A stretch of DNA of 64,000 nt from Paralithodes platypus (taxonomy: Eukaryota > Arthropoda > Malacostraca > Decapoda > Lithodidae), in NCBI GenBank assembly GCA_032716605.1, contig CM064519.1, positions 31,187,438 through 31,251,437 on the forward strand, in the 5' to 3' direction. Within the stretch, counting starts at the first letter, position 1. The number at the start of each line of letters is the position of its first letter. Below the pieces are notes generated by a model. It was not told where the DNA came from. It saw only the letters and a list, made by a program, of their open reading frames with translations, and did no database searches. The translations under genes were made by a program, and so were the position numbers. This document shows, piece after piece, positions 12,331 through 21,753 of the stretch.

Positions 12331-12410
12331 TTGGAGAGAGAGAGAGAGAGAGAGAGAGCATGAGTGTGAGAGGGCGAGTGTGTGTGAGAGAGATAGATGG
12401 AGGGGAGAGT
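12331..12410. repeat. (GA)n and GTGTGAGAG tract
   Basis: A short GA run followed by imperfect GAGTGTGAGAG sequence. Confidence 0.8.
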
Positions 12411-12537
12411 GCAGTTTAGAAAAGTAATGTAGCGAAGATTATGACCTATTATTATGCATTATAATGTTACAAGCAGTCTATGTAAAGTGATCCCCTTGTT
12501 TCTCCACCCACCCTACTTCGTCAGACGTCAACTAAGC

Positions 12538-12539
<2 letters not shown>

Positions 12540-12575
<36 letters not shown>

Positions 12576-12600
12576 GCGTGCGTGCGTGCGTGCGTGCGCG
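12540..12600. repeat. (TG)n/(TGCG)n microsatellite
   Basis: TG dinucleotides grade into TGCG tetranucleotides and end at GCGCGC. Confidence 0.95.
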
Positions 12601-12941
12601 CTACATGGATGTATTTGCTTTTATAAAAGGTTTGGCATTAACAAGCTTTTCTCGGGTATACTATATTTCTGTATTCAGTTGTCCCCAGAAAGTATAGCTA
12701 ACTCAAGCCAACTTATGACAGTCATTTCATCCATAAAAAGATTCGCTTACATACTGAGTTATTGTACACTTTCGAGTTATACCATGCACCATATGAAATT
12801 ATTTTTGAAAGGATCGGTGTTTGGCAAATCGCCTATAAATGGGATCGAAATGGATTCGGAACGAAACGGACACTCTTCTCCATGATCCCACTTTATTCTC
12901 CCATGCTTAACTTGTGTCTCCCATGGTATCCACCACATGTC

Positions 12942-12946
<5 letters not shown>

Positions 12947-13003
<57 letters not shown>
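12947..13003. repeat. (CT)n microsatellite
   Basis: About 57 bp of uninterrupted CT. Confidence 0.97.
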
Positions 13004-13008
<5 letters not shown>

Positions 13009-13374
13009 TCTTCTTCCGTTTCCTTTATACTTCTCCATCCTCTCACAATAGCAATTATACTCAATTTGATACTGGAAACGGTAATTACCAATTATTTCTA
13101 TTGAATCCTGATTATGCCAGCTTGTTCTGTTCCATTAATGATTTCCGGAAGTATGTCTTTGTTGTTATAGAGTTAAGTAATTAGCAGAACTCCTCATTAT
13201 TTCAGAGAATAGAACAATTGCATGATTTCCAACATATTGGATGCAATTAGAGCTGTAGTGATTTAATATTGAATGTCATTGGCAGCACAGGAAATACCAA
13301 GTTGGGTACAATATACGATGTACTTCTTTGATTGTTATTAGCTCAGTATTTATTGTTCGAAAGTAAAATATATA

Positions 13375-13408
13375 TATTAATAAATAAATAAATAAATAAT
13401 TATATATA

Positions 13409-13468
<60 letters not shown>
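13375..13468. repeat. (AAAT)n and (AT)n microsatellite
   Basis: An AAAT block at 13378-13399 is followed by TATATATACTG and then about 57 bp of uninterrupted AT. Confidence 0.95.
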
Positions 13469-13470
<2 letters not shown>

Positions 13471-13931
13471 TGCCTTTATAATAGGCACTAATACCTGGTA
13501 TTGGTGACCTTCATCTTTTTATATATTATTATTTTTACTATATTTTGGTTGCTATTATTAATGTTGTTATGATCTTTACTGTATATAACATTGATATTTT
13601 TTTCATTTATTTATGTTTTTGCGAGTATCCTAAATGTTGAAGAAGTGTTTAAAAGTTTGGTTATTATTGCTATGGATATGTATGTTAATGGTAAATGTGT
13701 ATACAGTATAGCTTAGGTTAACCTTTATATACCGTACTGTCTATGCTATAGTGGTTGAAATATATGTATTTTAATATCGTGTATATGAAGGTTGTAGTAA
13801 AAATGATTGCATTAGGTCGTGATAGCTATTTTGTGATCGGCTTGATAACTAATTTAATTTTACATGCAAATATTATTGATATTTATATATTTATATTTTG
13901 AGTGACGCCACAACTTCATTATATCAACATA
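13469..13931. other. AT-rich DNA, no gene
   Basis: No repeat, ORF or RNA signal supported. Confidence 0.6.
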
Positions 13932-14143
13932 TTAACCATTGAGGATTATGACGCGTTTGGCAGTTTATTCTGGCTATTATTAGAACATTGAATTAAGATT
14001 ATGAAGGGTTTATGGAAGTCAGAGGGTTAATTGAGATAGTCTGTAACCTTTCAATTCCCACAGATCCCTCGTAAGCTGTTTAAAATCGTCTAATAATAGC
14101 CAAAATCAACTGTCAAAACGTGTCCTGATCTTGAAGGGGTTAA
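13932..14143 (+). mobile_element. Family C piggyBac-like MITE
   Basis: TTAACCATTGAGGATTATGA at the left and TTGAAGGGGTTAA at the right. This is the subtype whose ends read GACGCGTTTGGCAG and CTGTCAAAACGTGTC. Inner arms are also inverted: GGCTATTATTAGA against TCTAATAATAGCC. Confidence 0.8.
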
Positions 14144-14248
14144 CTGCAGTAGCAACATATACAAACCAACCTCCCGCTGTCGTCTAACCAGGATGTTATT
14201 CATTGAAAGATTTTTTAATATAAATGTACATATAAGGAGTGTTTTTAT

Positions 14249-14462
14249 TTAACACCTTATGTATCGGCGACGTCGTCTTATTATTTGTCTAGCTATATTA
14301 AGATGATTTTGTGCAGTTTAATAAGGATCTGTGGTAGTAAAAAGGTATAAGTGAGATAGTTCGAAGCCTGTTAATTGTTGTAGGCCCTTGTACAACTAAA
14401 TAAAAGCTATTAAAAGTAGCCAGAAAAACTTATAATGACGTCACCGGTACAGAAGGGGTTAA
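14249..14462 (+). mobile_element. Family C piggyBac-like MITE
   Basis: TTAACACCTTATGTATCGG at the left and CCGGTACAGAAGGGGTTAA at the right, with GACGTC just inside each end. Interior blocks include AAGATGATTTTGTGCAG, GGATCTGTGGTAGTAAAAAG and TTCGAAGCCTGTTAATTG. Confidence 0.85.
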
Positions 14463-14574
14463 TAGATTTCCACATCATATTAATATGCAAATATCTTAAT
14501 ATTTATGTCAACCATTCATATTTAGTTCATGGGTTGGTCTTCTCTGTGAAATTTGAACACTTAGTTATCTTGGT

Positions 14575-14660
14575 TGTGCGTGGAAGTGGAAGTGGAAGTG
14601 GAAGTGGAAGTGGAAGTGGGTGTTGGGGGAGGGGGGAGTGGAGTGGAGTGGGTTGAAGTA
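14575..14660. repeat. (GGAAGT)n hexanucleotide repeat plus G-rich tract
   Basis: Five to six GGAAGT units, then GGGGGAGGGGGGAGTGGAGTG. Confidence 0.9.
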
Positions 14661-14711
14661 GGCGTGGCGAAGATAACACCTGCCGTGGGTACACTTGTGA
14701 TATGTTGTGGT

Positions 14712-14868
14712 GCAGGTGTGGATGTATGTGTGTGTTGCGTTTGTGTGTGTGTGCATGTGTGTGTGTTGCGTGTGTTTGTGTTGCGTTAGCGTGTGTGTGT
14801 GATTGCGCGTGTTTGTGTGTTGCGTTTGTATCTGTGTGTGTGTGTGTGCATCTGTGTGTGTGTGTTCT
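14712..14868. repeat. GT-rich imperfect tract with TGTGTTGCG
   Basis: Interrupted (TG)n in which TGTTGCGT recurs about five times. Confidence 0.9.
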
Positions 14869-14951
14869 GCAGTGTTTTTGATGTGATTCATAAAATATAC
14901 GAATTATCATGCTGTATATATGATATAAGTTTCCAAATCCTATTTTGTTGT

Positions 14952-15166
14952 TTAACCTATTCAGTACCGGTGACGTTCTTTTCTTTATATTCTTGCAATT
15001 ATGTGATGATTGTATTGAGGTTTGAAAGGACCTCTAGCAATTTAAAGGCCACATACCATCTCAATTAATCCTTTTAGCTAACACAGATCCTTCTTCAGTT
15101 GAATGAAATCGTCCAATATTTGCCAGAATATGAGGAAAACGACGTCACCGGTACTGAATGGGGTAA
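14952..15166 (+). mobile_element. Family C piggyBac-like MITE
   Basis: TTAACCTATTCAGTACCGGT at the left; GACGTCACCGGTACTGAAT then GGGGTAA at the right, with the terminal TTAA mutated to GTAA. Interior AGGACCTCTAGCAATTTAAA matches the copies at 28373 and 35471. Confidence 0.85.
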
Positions 15167-15690
15167 GAAATTTCTAGTACTAACGCCAAAAATGACTATA
15201 CATGTTTGAATTGAAAGCCATCATGGATATTATTAAATTTCTCTCCCTAGAAATTATAAATGTAATATCCGTTTTCATTCTCTCCTAATGTCCACTGCTT
15301 TCCATTTAAGTTGAGTATTCGTCCATAGTCCATGTGATTTTTTTATTTAAATATGACGAATTTGTGTTCATAATTCTAACAACAAACTTTTGTCATTCAT
15401 GGCAATAGTTTCCGATTATTCAACTCTAATAACGAAACAAATCTGTATCAGACAGACGCCAGACGGATGGAGGCCGATGAATGCCGGGTTTAGTAATGAT
15501 CGAGCCTCCCGCCCGAGCTTGCCCAGACCAGTTATTGCCGGTAACAATCAGAAAACCATTAGGCCGGGAAAACAAAAATACAAAATAAATAAATAAATAC
15601 ATAAACTTGTCACCTACCTCTTCAAATGTGAAATCCAATCCTAATTACTCTTGTTCTATTCCCCCTTCTAGATCACCCCCTTTCCCTGAA
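15167..15690. other. No gene recognised
   Basis: The 15390-15638 interval opens small ORFs on both strands, but I see no domain. AAATAAATAAATAC near 15586 is a short AAAT run. Confidence 0.5.

Positions 15691-15764
<74 letters not shown>
15691..15764. repeat. (CT)n microsatellite
   Basis: About 74 bp of uninterrupted CT. Confidence 0.97.
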
Positions 15765-15766
<2 letters not shown>

Positions 15767-15789
15767 GCTAGAACAAAGTGGTTCATTAT

Positions 15790-16124
15790 TTGAAGGGGAT
15801 ATTTGTATATATGTGTTCATATATTTATGTATTTATTATTTTTAGTTCTCTCCACAGACCTACATCAAGATGTTAAAAAATCCCCCATTGTTTGGTAGGA
15901 AAGTGTCCCGGCCGAAGGCTAGTTCCTCCTAAATTACATCCCGGTATCGCTCGCAAGGAAAAAATCGACACTTAATGGCCCGAGAGATTCTAATATTGAC
16001 AAAGACTTGGGGTGAAAGATCTTATAATCGCCAAACAACGGAACGAACGTCTTAACATCTCAAAAGTAACGGGGTTAAACATGAGGGAGAAGGGACTCCA
16101 AAAAAGGCAATTACCTCACCATAA
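15790..16124 (-). mobile_element. Family A TTAA MITE, decayed
   Basis: Reverse orientation: TTGAAGGGGAT at the left, TCTCTCCACAGACCTACATC, hairpin remnant CCCGGCCGAAGGCTAG, core CCGGTATCGCTCGCAAGG, GGGGTTAAACATGAGGGAGA and CCTCACCATAA at the right. Both terminal TTAA sites are mutated. Confidence 0.78.
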
Positions 16125-16610
16125 CCTATCTATCGCTTTGTTAATAGGCGCAGTTGTATTGTTAATTGGAAATGTTGCCGACTAAACTCTTATTGATGCC
16201 ATAGTCGCAAGCTCACTCATGAAAGTTCTTGAACCCCCTATATTATTTCCCATGCAATTATTACTTTCTGGTCTGATTTTTGCAGAGAACTTGCTTTTCA
16301 ATAAATAGGATATGTAGTTTTAAAGTTGATGTATAAACTGTTTTCTTTAAAGATAATATTCATGTTCTCAAAACGCTTAGCCAATTACTTGAAAATATTT
16401 TAAATAATTTTGTACTTAATGTATTATAATTGTAATTTAATATGGCTAAATAAACTACTACCAACAATCAATTAAATTATTATATTCGTAAAATCGTGTC
16501 CAGAGATATACTTCCATAATAATAAACATGGTGAAGTCCACGAATATGTAATGAGTGGACCAGAGACTATGGTATCCGACTGTACGTATAGCCAGTGTGA
16601 GCGGAACAGT
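16125..16610. other. AT-rich DNA, no gene
   Basis: Nothing supported beyond short AT-rich runs. Confidence 0.55.
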
Positions 16611-16710
16611 AGATATGGACAACAGGGGCGGCAGGTGACACAACCAACCAATGTCGTGTGTTGCAGCGGCCATATTGACAACCCCACACACTCGCTCAAC
16701 AACCACGCCG
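16611..16710 (+). repeat. Local duplicated block, copy 1
   Basis: Shares GGCGGCAGGTGACA, TTGACAACCC and CG(C/A)TCAACA-type blocks in the same order with 17145-17250 and, in part, 17648-17712. It is the most divergent of three local copies. Confidence 0.6.
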
Positions 16711-16926
16711 ATACCCTCTTCCAAATGGGTAGGCCACAAATCGTGAACCATAACCTCTGCATCTCAAATAGGGCTAGTGCAAATGGGATGTAAATTTCCA
16801 CACCTATTCCCTGATGGCTGACTCTTCCCAAATGGTAGAAATAATCGCTAAATTACTCTAGACGTTTACGAGTTAGGAGCAGTTCGGGTCGGGATTATGG
16901 GCCTACCAATAGTTAATAGGGTATAG
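16711..16926 (-). mobile_element. Family E MITE, copy 3
   Basis: ATACCCTCTTCCAAATGGGT at the left is inverted at the right as GCCTACCAATAGTTAATAGG then GTATA. ATTTCTACCATT lies in reverse orientation as AATGGTAGAAAT. Small ORFs across it are not genes. Confidence 0.75.
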
Positions 16927-16974
16927 TATGCAAACTGAGAAAAGAATGCCCGAAAACTGCAGACAAAAAAATAA

Positions 16975-16983
16975 TACTACTAC

Positions 16984-17016
<33 letters not shown>

Positions 17017-17030
17017 TAATAATAAACAAA
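16975..17030. repeat. (AAT)n microsatellite
   Basis: About 35-50 bp of imperfect TAA/AAT trinucleotides. Confidence 0.9.
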
Positions 17031-17039
17031 TCGCCAAAC

Positions 17040-17120
17040 TAACGGATATAGCGTCTAAAATCTGTAAAATGAGGGAGGCTAAGCATGAGGGAGAAGGGAG
17101 GCCAGACAACCCAAAAACAT
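17040..17120 (-). mobile_element. Possible family A end fragment
   Basis: AACGGATATAGCGTCTAAAATCT and GAGGCTAAGCATGAGGGAGA (spaced along 17040-17100) resemble the 5' end of family A in reverse orientation. The rest of the element is absent. Confidence 0.5.
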
Positions 17121-17144
17121 TCAGTGACACCGGAACTTGTGATG

Positions 17145-17253
17145 GGGACGGCGGCAGGTGACAGCAGGAATTAATGTCCCGTGTCCCAGCAGCCATCCGA
17201 TTCCGCATGCCCCTGTTGACAACCCTGCATACCCGATCAACACACACATACTC
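17145..17253 (+). repeat. Local duplicated block, copy 2
   Basis: TTAATGTCCCGTGTCCCAGC and CATACCCGATCAACACACAC recur at 17644-17714, each time directly before a family A element. Confidence 0.75.
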
Positions 17254-17647
17254 TTAAGGGGGGGGTATTTATTTTGTTGACCTCCCTTCTCCCGCATGTT
17301 TAGCCCCATTAGTTTTGAGACTTTAAGATGTTTGTCCCATTAGTTTTGTCAATTTTAAGACCTTTCACCCCCATTTCTTTGTCAATATTAAGACCTTTCG
17401 TGCTATTTAGGTGTCGATTTTTTTCCTGGCGAACGATAGTGAGCCTGTAATTTTAGAAGAACCGGCCTTCGGCCGGGAAATTTTTCTACCCAAAAATGTA
17501 CAAATTAATCTAAAAGAAGGATCTAATAAATATTAGTTTAAGTTTGATGGAGGTCTTGGGAGGAAACTAAAAAAAAAAAATATGTATATACAGTATATAC
17601 TGTATATATGAAGTAATCGAACTAAAAATATACCCATCTCCCCTTAA
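17254..17647 (+). mobile_element. Family A TTAA MITE (long subtype)
   Basis: TTAAGGGGGGGTATTT at the left and CATCTCCCCTTAA at the right. Intact hairpin CCGGCCTTCGGCCGG near 17462 and core CTGGCGAACGATAGTGAGCC. A TATATACAGTATATACTG run sits in the right arm. Confidence 0.85.
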
Positions 17648-17714
17648 TGTCCCGTGTCCCAGCCTCCGCATGCCCCTGCTGACAACCCTGCATACCCGAT
17701 CAACACACACACTC
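17648..17714 (+). repeat. Local duplicated block, copy 3
   Basis: A shortened version of 17171-17253, lacking the AGCAGCCATCCGATT segment. With the following family A element it forms the second half of a ~470-bp tandem duplication. Confidence 0.75.
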
Positions 17715-18100
17715 TTAAGGGGGGGAGGGCTTTATTTTCGTGTTTATATTTGTCTGGCCTCCCTTCTCCCTCATGTTTAGCCCCATGAATTTTCAGATTT
17801 AAAAAAGTTATGCGCATTAATATTGACGTTTAAGACTTTTCGCCCCATTCATTTGTCAAATATTAAGACCTTCCGTGCCATTTAGATGTCTTTTTTTTCT
17901 GGCAAGCGATAGCGAGCCTGTATTTTACGAAGAAACCGGCCTATGGCCGGAACCTTTTCGAAAAAATGCACACACTTATATCGAATCCCCCGGGGGGCCT
18001 TGGGGTGATTTTTTAAGCTTGATGGGGGTCTATGGAGGAAACTAAAAACATAATAAATGAATATCTAATTCGATCAATTAATATACCCTTCCCCCCTTAA
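17715..18100 (+). mobile_element. Family A TTAA MITE (long subtype)
   Basis: TTAAGGGGGGAGGGC at the left and CCTTCCCCCCTTAA at the right. Hairpin CCGGCC-TAT-GGCCGG near 17937 with a changed loop and intact stem. Confidence 0.85.
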
Positions 18101-18451
18101 ACCTTTCTCAACATCGTTATCCTATTCACATTGCCATGGTTAACACTAGGCGATGACATTTGATTGTATCAGTTCAGTAGGTATCGTAATGAACTCTCTT
18201 CCTCCCACTGCCCCTTACGAAACTGAATATTACCATAGAACGAGAAGTAGCATTCAGTGTAGAAATTATCATTGTATGGATAGAAACGTATTTTTTGTTT
18301 TCTTTTTACACTTGTGACGGAAGCGGGGCTGGAGGGTATACTATTTTAGCTGCCTGAAATCCTCTGAGTACAAAGGAAAAATGTATTGACTTTCAGACCA
18401 CAGTTTTCGAAATTACTGTAGATGTGGCAAAGAAATAATAATAATAATATA

Positions 18452-18486
<35 letters not shown>

Positions 18487-18763
18487 TTATATTATAACAA
18501 AATAATGATGATATATAACGTGTTGGTCGGCCTTCAAGAGATTTTATAAACCCAACGCCTGTCTGTAAATAAAGTCTCATCGATTTATCCCAGAGACAGA
18601 GGGAATTATTCTTGTTACGACGGCGCGGCGGCAGGATAACACCAGGACATGCCCCACCCCCCGATATACCTGTGCTAATGATTGTCACCTGCCAGATCGC
18701 TTGTTAGCTCGGTATCTGGGGGCCCGCCAACCACTGCAGGGAGGCTCGAGGTTTATTTTGTTC
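18101..18763. other. No gene; AAT microsatellite
   Basis: Imperfect (AAT)n at about 18434-18485. The rest has no recognised feature. Confidence 0.55.
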
Positions 18764-19097
18764 TTAAGAGATTTCCACTTGAGGGAGTTTTTTCTGGACC
18801 AACTCCTCCCTCATGTTTAGCCCCATTGCTTTTGAGATAACAAGACGTTCGCCCCATTTGTATGGCGATTTTAAAAACTTTCGCCCCCATTTCTATCAAT
18901 TTTAAGATTTGTCGTGCCATTTTGGTGTCGATGTTTTCCTGGCGAGTGATAGCGAGCCTGTAATTTAAGAGGAACCGGCCTTCGGCCGGGAAATTTTTCT
19001 ACCGAAAAATTTACATATTTATATTGAAAGGGGGTCTAGGGAGTGTAATTTTAAGCTTGATGGAGGTGTAGGGAACAAACTAAAAACCTCCCCTTAA
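18764..19097 (+). mobile_element. Family A TTAA MITE (short subtype)
   Basis: TTAAGAGATTTCCACTTGAG at the left and AAAAACCTCCCCTTAA at the right. Core GGCGAGTGATAGCGAGCC and intact hairpin CCGGCCTTCGGCCGG near 18976. Its last TTAA is also the first TTAA of the next element. Confidence 0.9.
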
Positions 19098-19395
19098 GGG
19101 GAACTATTTTTTTTTTTTCTGAATCCCTTTCACTTTCGTCCATTTCTTTTTCAATATGAAATTTCTTTTTTCAATTTCTTTTTCAATGGCACCTTTCGTG
19201 CCATTTAAGTGTCGATTTTTGTCATGGAGAGCAATAGTGAGCCTGTATTTTAGGAGGAAATGGAACAATTTCCTACCGAGAAATGTACACATTCATCTCG
19301 AAGGGGGTCTTTGGAAGGGTGTTTTTGTTTAGCTTGATTGAGGTCTAGGGAGCAAAGTAAAACAAATATAAATACCGGTAAAAAATATAAAAATA
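19094..19395 (+). mobile_element. Family A element abutting the previous one, right end lost
   Basis: TTAAGGGGAACTATTT, then a shortened internal repeat block, TCGTGCCATTTAAGTGTCGA, a decayed core (GGAGAGCAATAGTGAGCC) and GCTTGATTGAGGTCTAGGGA. The usual hairpin is replaced by AGGAAAT-GGAACA-ATTTCCT (19255-19274), itself a 7-bp stem. The right terminus is not recognisable. Confidence 0.75.
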
Positions 19396-19414
19396 AGACA
19401 AATAAAATAACGAA

Positions 19415-19615
19415 TTAACTCCTTGAGGATCCGGACACGCTCTGACAGTTTTTCTGATTTTGATTAGACGATTTTATACAGCTTAGGAAGGATCTGTGGA
19501 AGTTAAAAGGGTATAGACGGTCTGAATCAACCCGCTAACTTCCTAATATGCATAAAACCGTCTAATGATGGCCAGAATAAATTGCCGAAATGCGTCATGA
19601 TCTTCAGAGGGTTAA
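19415..19615 (+). mobile_element. Family C piggyBac-like MITE
   Basis: TTAACTCCTTGAGGATCCGG at the left and ATCTTCAGAGGGTTAA at the right. Inner inverted arms: TTAGACGATTTTATACAGCT against TAAAACCGTCTAA. Closest to the 13932 subtype. Confidence 0.85.
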
Positions 19616-19819
19616 TGCTTCAGTCTTGGTTCAATTTGTTCAGCTTAACCGCCAATGAATAATTAGTAATTGATGTAATTAGTTAATGGCACAATTTATT
19701 AGATTATGATCCCATCACCACAGGCATATGAACCATGCTTCGAAGATTGCTACTGATATCCACTCAGCACCATAGACAACCTCATGTTCACAAGCAATTA
19801 CGTATGTGTGAACAGTGAA

Positions 19820-19993
19820 TCTGTGCGTGTGTGTGTGTGTGTGTGTGAGGATATATATGTGTGCGTGTGTGTGTGTGTGTGTGTGTGAGGATATATATGT
19901 GTGCGTGTGTGTGTGTGTGTGTGAGAGAGTGATTGAGAGTATTTGTGTGTGTGTGAGAGTATATCTGTGTGTGTGTGTGTGTGATAATATATA

Positions 19994-20031
<38 letters not shown>

Positions 20032-20291
20032 TGATTGAGAGTATCTGTGTGTGTGAGAGTATATCTGTGTGTGTGTGTGTGTGATAATATATATGTGTGC
20101 GTGTGTGTGTGTGTGAGAGAGAGAGTGATTGAGAGTATCTGTGTGTGTGAGAGTATATCTGTGTGTGTGTGTGTGTGTGTGATAATATATATGTGTGCGT
20201 GTGTGTGTGTGTGAGAGAGAGAGTGATTGAGAGTAGCTGTGTGTGTGAGAGTATATCTGTGTGTGTGTGTGTGTGTGTGTGAGAATATATA

Positions 20292-20329
<38 letters not shown>

Positions 20330-20605
20330 TGATTGAGAGTATCTGTGTGTGTGAGAGTATATCTGTGTGTGTGTGTGTGTGTGTGTGTGAGAATATATAT
20401 GTGTGCGTGTGTGTGTGTGTGAGAGAGAGTGATTGAGAGTATCTGTGTGTGAGAGTATATCTGTGTGTGTGTGTGTGTGTGATAATATATATGTGTGCGT
20501 GTGTGTGTGTGTGTGTGTGTGCGAGAGAGAGAGATAGAGAGTATCTCTGTGTGTGTGTGTGTGTGTGTACCTGAGTGTGTGTATCTGTGTGTGTGTGTGA
20601 CTTGG
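19820..20605. repeat. (GT)n array with a higher-order unit
   Basis: GT runs alternate with GAGAGAGTGATTGAGAGTAT and GATAATATATATGTGTGCG-type spacers in the same order, giving a ~110-130-bp composite unit about six times. Cys/Val-rich ORFs here are artefacts. Confidence 0.95.
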
Positions 20606-20867
20606 TTGAGCCCGAGAACTTTCAGTCTTCTACTGTACTTCTCACTTCTCCGCTTGTTCTTCCTCTGTCCAATTGCTCTTCTTTCCTATTTTACTCCAAC
20701 CATCTGGTCTGGTCAGGGTTTATGAGATACACGGTGTATAGATATGTGATCTACACTACACACTACATCCGGTATCGTCCACCGGGGTATATACAGTATA
20801 TATAGTATAGTGTGGTGGTATAATAAGCCACCAGGGGGGACAGTGGTGGTGATGATGGCTTCCTACT

Positions 20868-21239
20868 TTAAGGAGGGTCAACGGCTTTCTCTCCTTTTCT
20901 CTCTTTCCGTGGCTTGTATCCATTCGGCCCTATTCATCCAAATATTTAAGACGTTTATCTCTATCCAGGTGTCGATTTCTTCCTGGCGAGCGATAGCGAG
21001 CCAGCATCGTATGGAGAAATCTGGCTTCGCCAGAGAAATGTTTTTTTATCGAAAAATTTACAAACTTAGCTTGCTGTCACAACAAAAATATATAATTTTG
21101 CTGGCTCGCTACCGCTCGCCAGGAAAATATTGACACCTGGATGAGGGTAAACGTTTTAAAACAGTAGGCTAAATGGGGCCGAATGGATACAAGCCAAAGA
21201 GAGAGGGAGAGAAAGAGAAAAAAAACCCGAGGAGATTAA
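20868..21239 (+). mobile_element. Family B fold-back MITE
   Basis: TTAAGGAGGGTCAACGGC at the left; the right end is decayed (CCCGAGGAGATTAA). Both inverted arms carry GGCGAGCGATAGCGAGCCAG or its complement; the central hairpin region reads AATCTGGCTTCGCCAGAGAA, keeping a self-complementary TCTGGC/GCCAGA stem that differs from the usual TCCGGC/GCCGGA. Confidence 0.88.
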
Positions 21240-21306
21240 CGTTTTCTTCTACACATTTTGTTCATCAACGTCTGGAATTTTGCCATGGTGTGATATACAA
21301 AATTGA

Positions 21307-21665
21307 CCGTATATTATAATGCATGCTCCGTGCGCCGGAACTCCCTAGATCCGGTTCAGTTGATTAAGGGATGGGAGAGGCTGGGAATGCGAAATCCCCC
21401 GGATGAATAACAGGGGTGCTATGGGCTCTCTGCGAGAGGGCTGGTTATCACACAGAGGCCCACGTCTCTTCAACAAACTCCCACGGCGAGTAAGAGACAT
21501 GAGGGACATCTCGTTAGACAACTTCAAGAGAGCCCTAGATGTCGAACTGCAAAAAGTGCCAGACGAGCCCATCCTCGCAAGGGAGCGAGCTGTCGCTTCA
21601 AACAGTCTACTGCACCAAATCACCACCCATAACGAGGGGCGTCGCGCTCCTTGGTGCCGCTAGAA
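21307..21665 (+). pseudogene. LINE reverse-transcriptase C-terminal fragment
   Basis: The frame 21403-21663 reads RLFNKLPRRVRDMRDIS, then DNFKRALD and VPDEP, the typical C-terminus of CR1/jockey-type non-LTR reverse transcriptases. Coding-like sequence upstream (RRNSLDPVQLIKGWERLG, from about 21325) is in another frame and ends in a stop near 21406, so a frameshift lies there. Catalytic parts are absent: a 5'-truncated dead copy. Confidence 0.75.
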
Positions 21666-21753
21666 GAGTGGCGAACACATCAAAAGGTATCAAAAGGTAA
21701 GGTAAAGGTAAGGTAAAGGTAAGGTAAAGGTAAGGTAAAGGTAAGGTAAAGGT
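21666..21753 (+). repeat. 3' tail of the LINE fragment: (GGTAAAGGTAA)n
   Basis: After the stop codon, GAGTGGCGAACACATC leads into GGTATCAAAAGGTAAGG and about seven GGTAAAGGTAA-type repeats. The same end, in reverse, occurs at 34096-34180, which supports this as the genuine 3' terminus. Confidence 0.75.

Noticed and set aside
19815..20725. Cys/Val-rich ORFs
   Set aside because: Translations of GT repeats.
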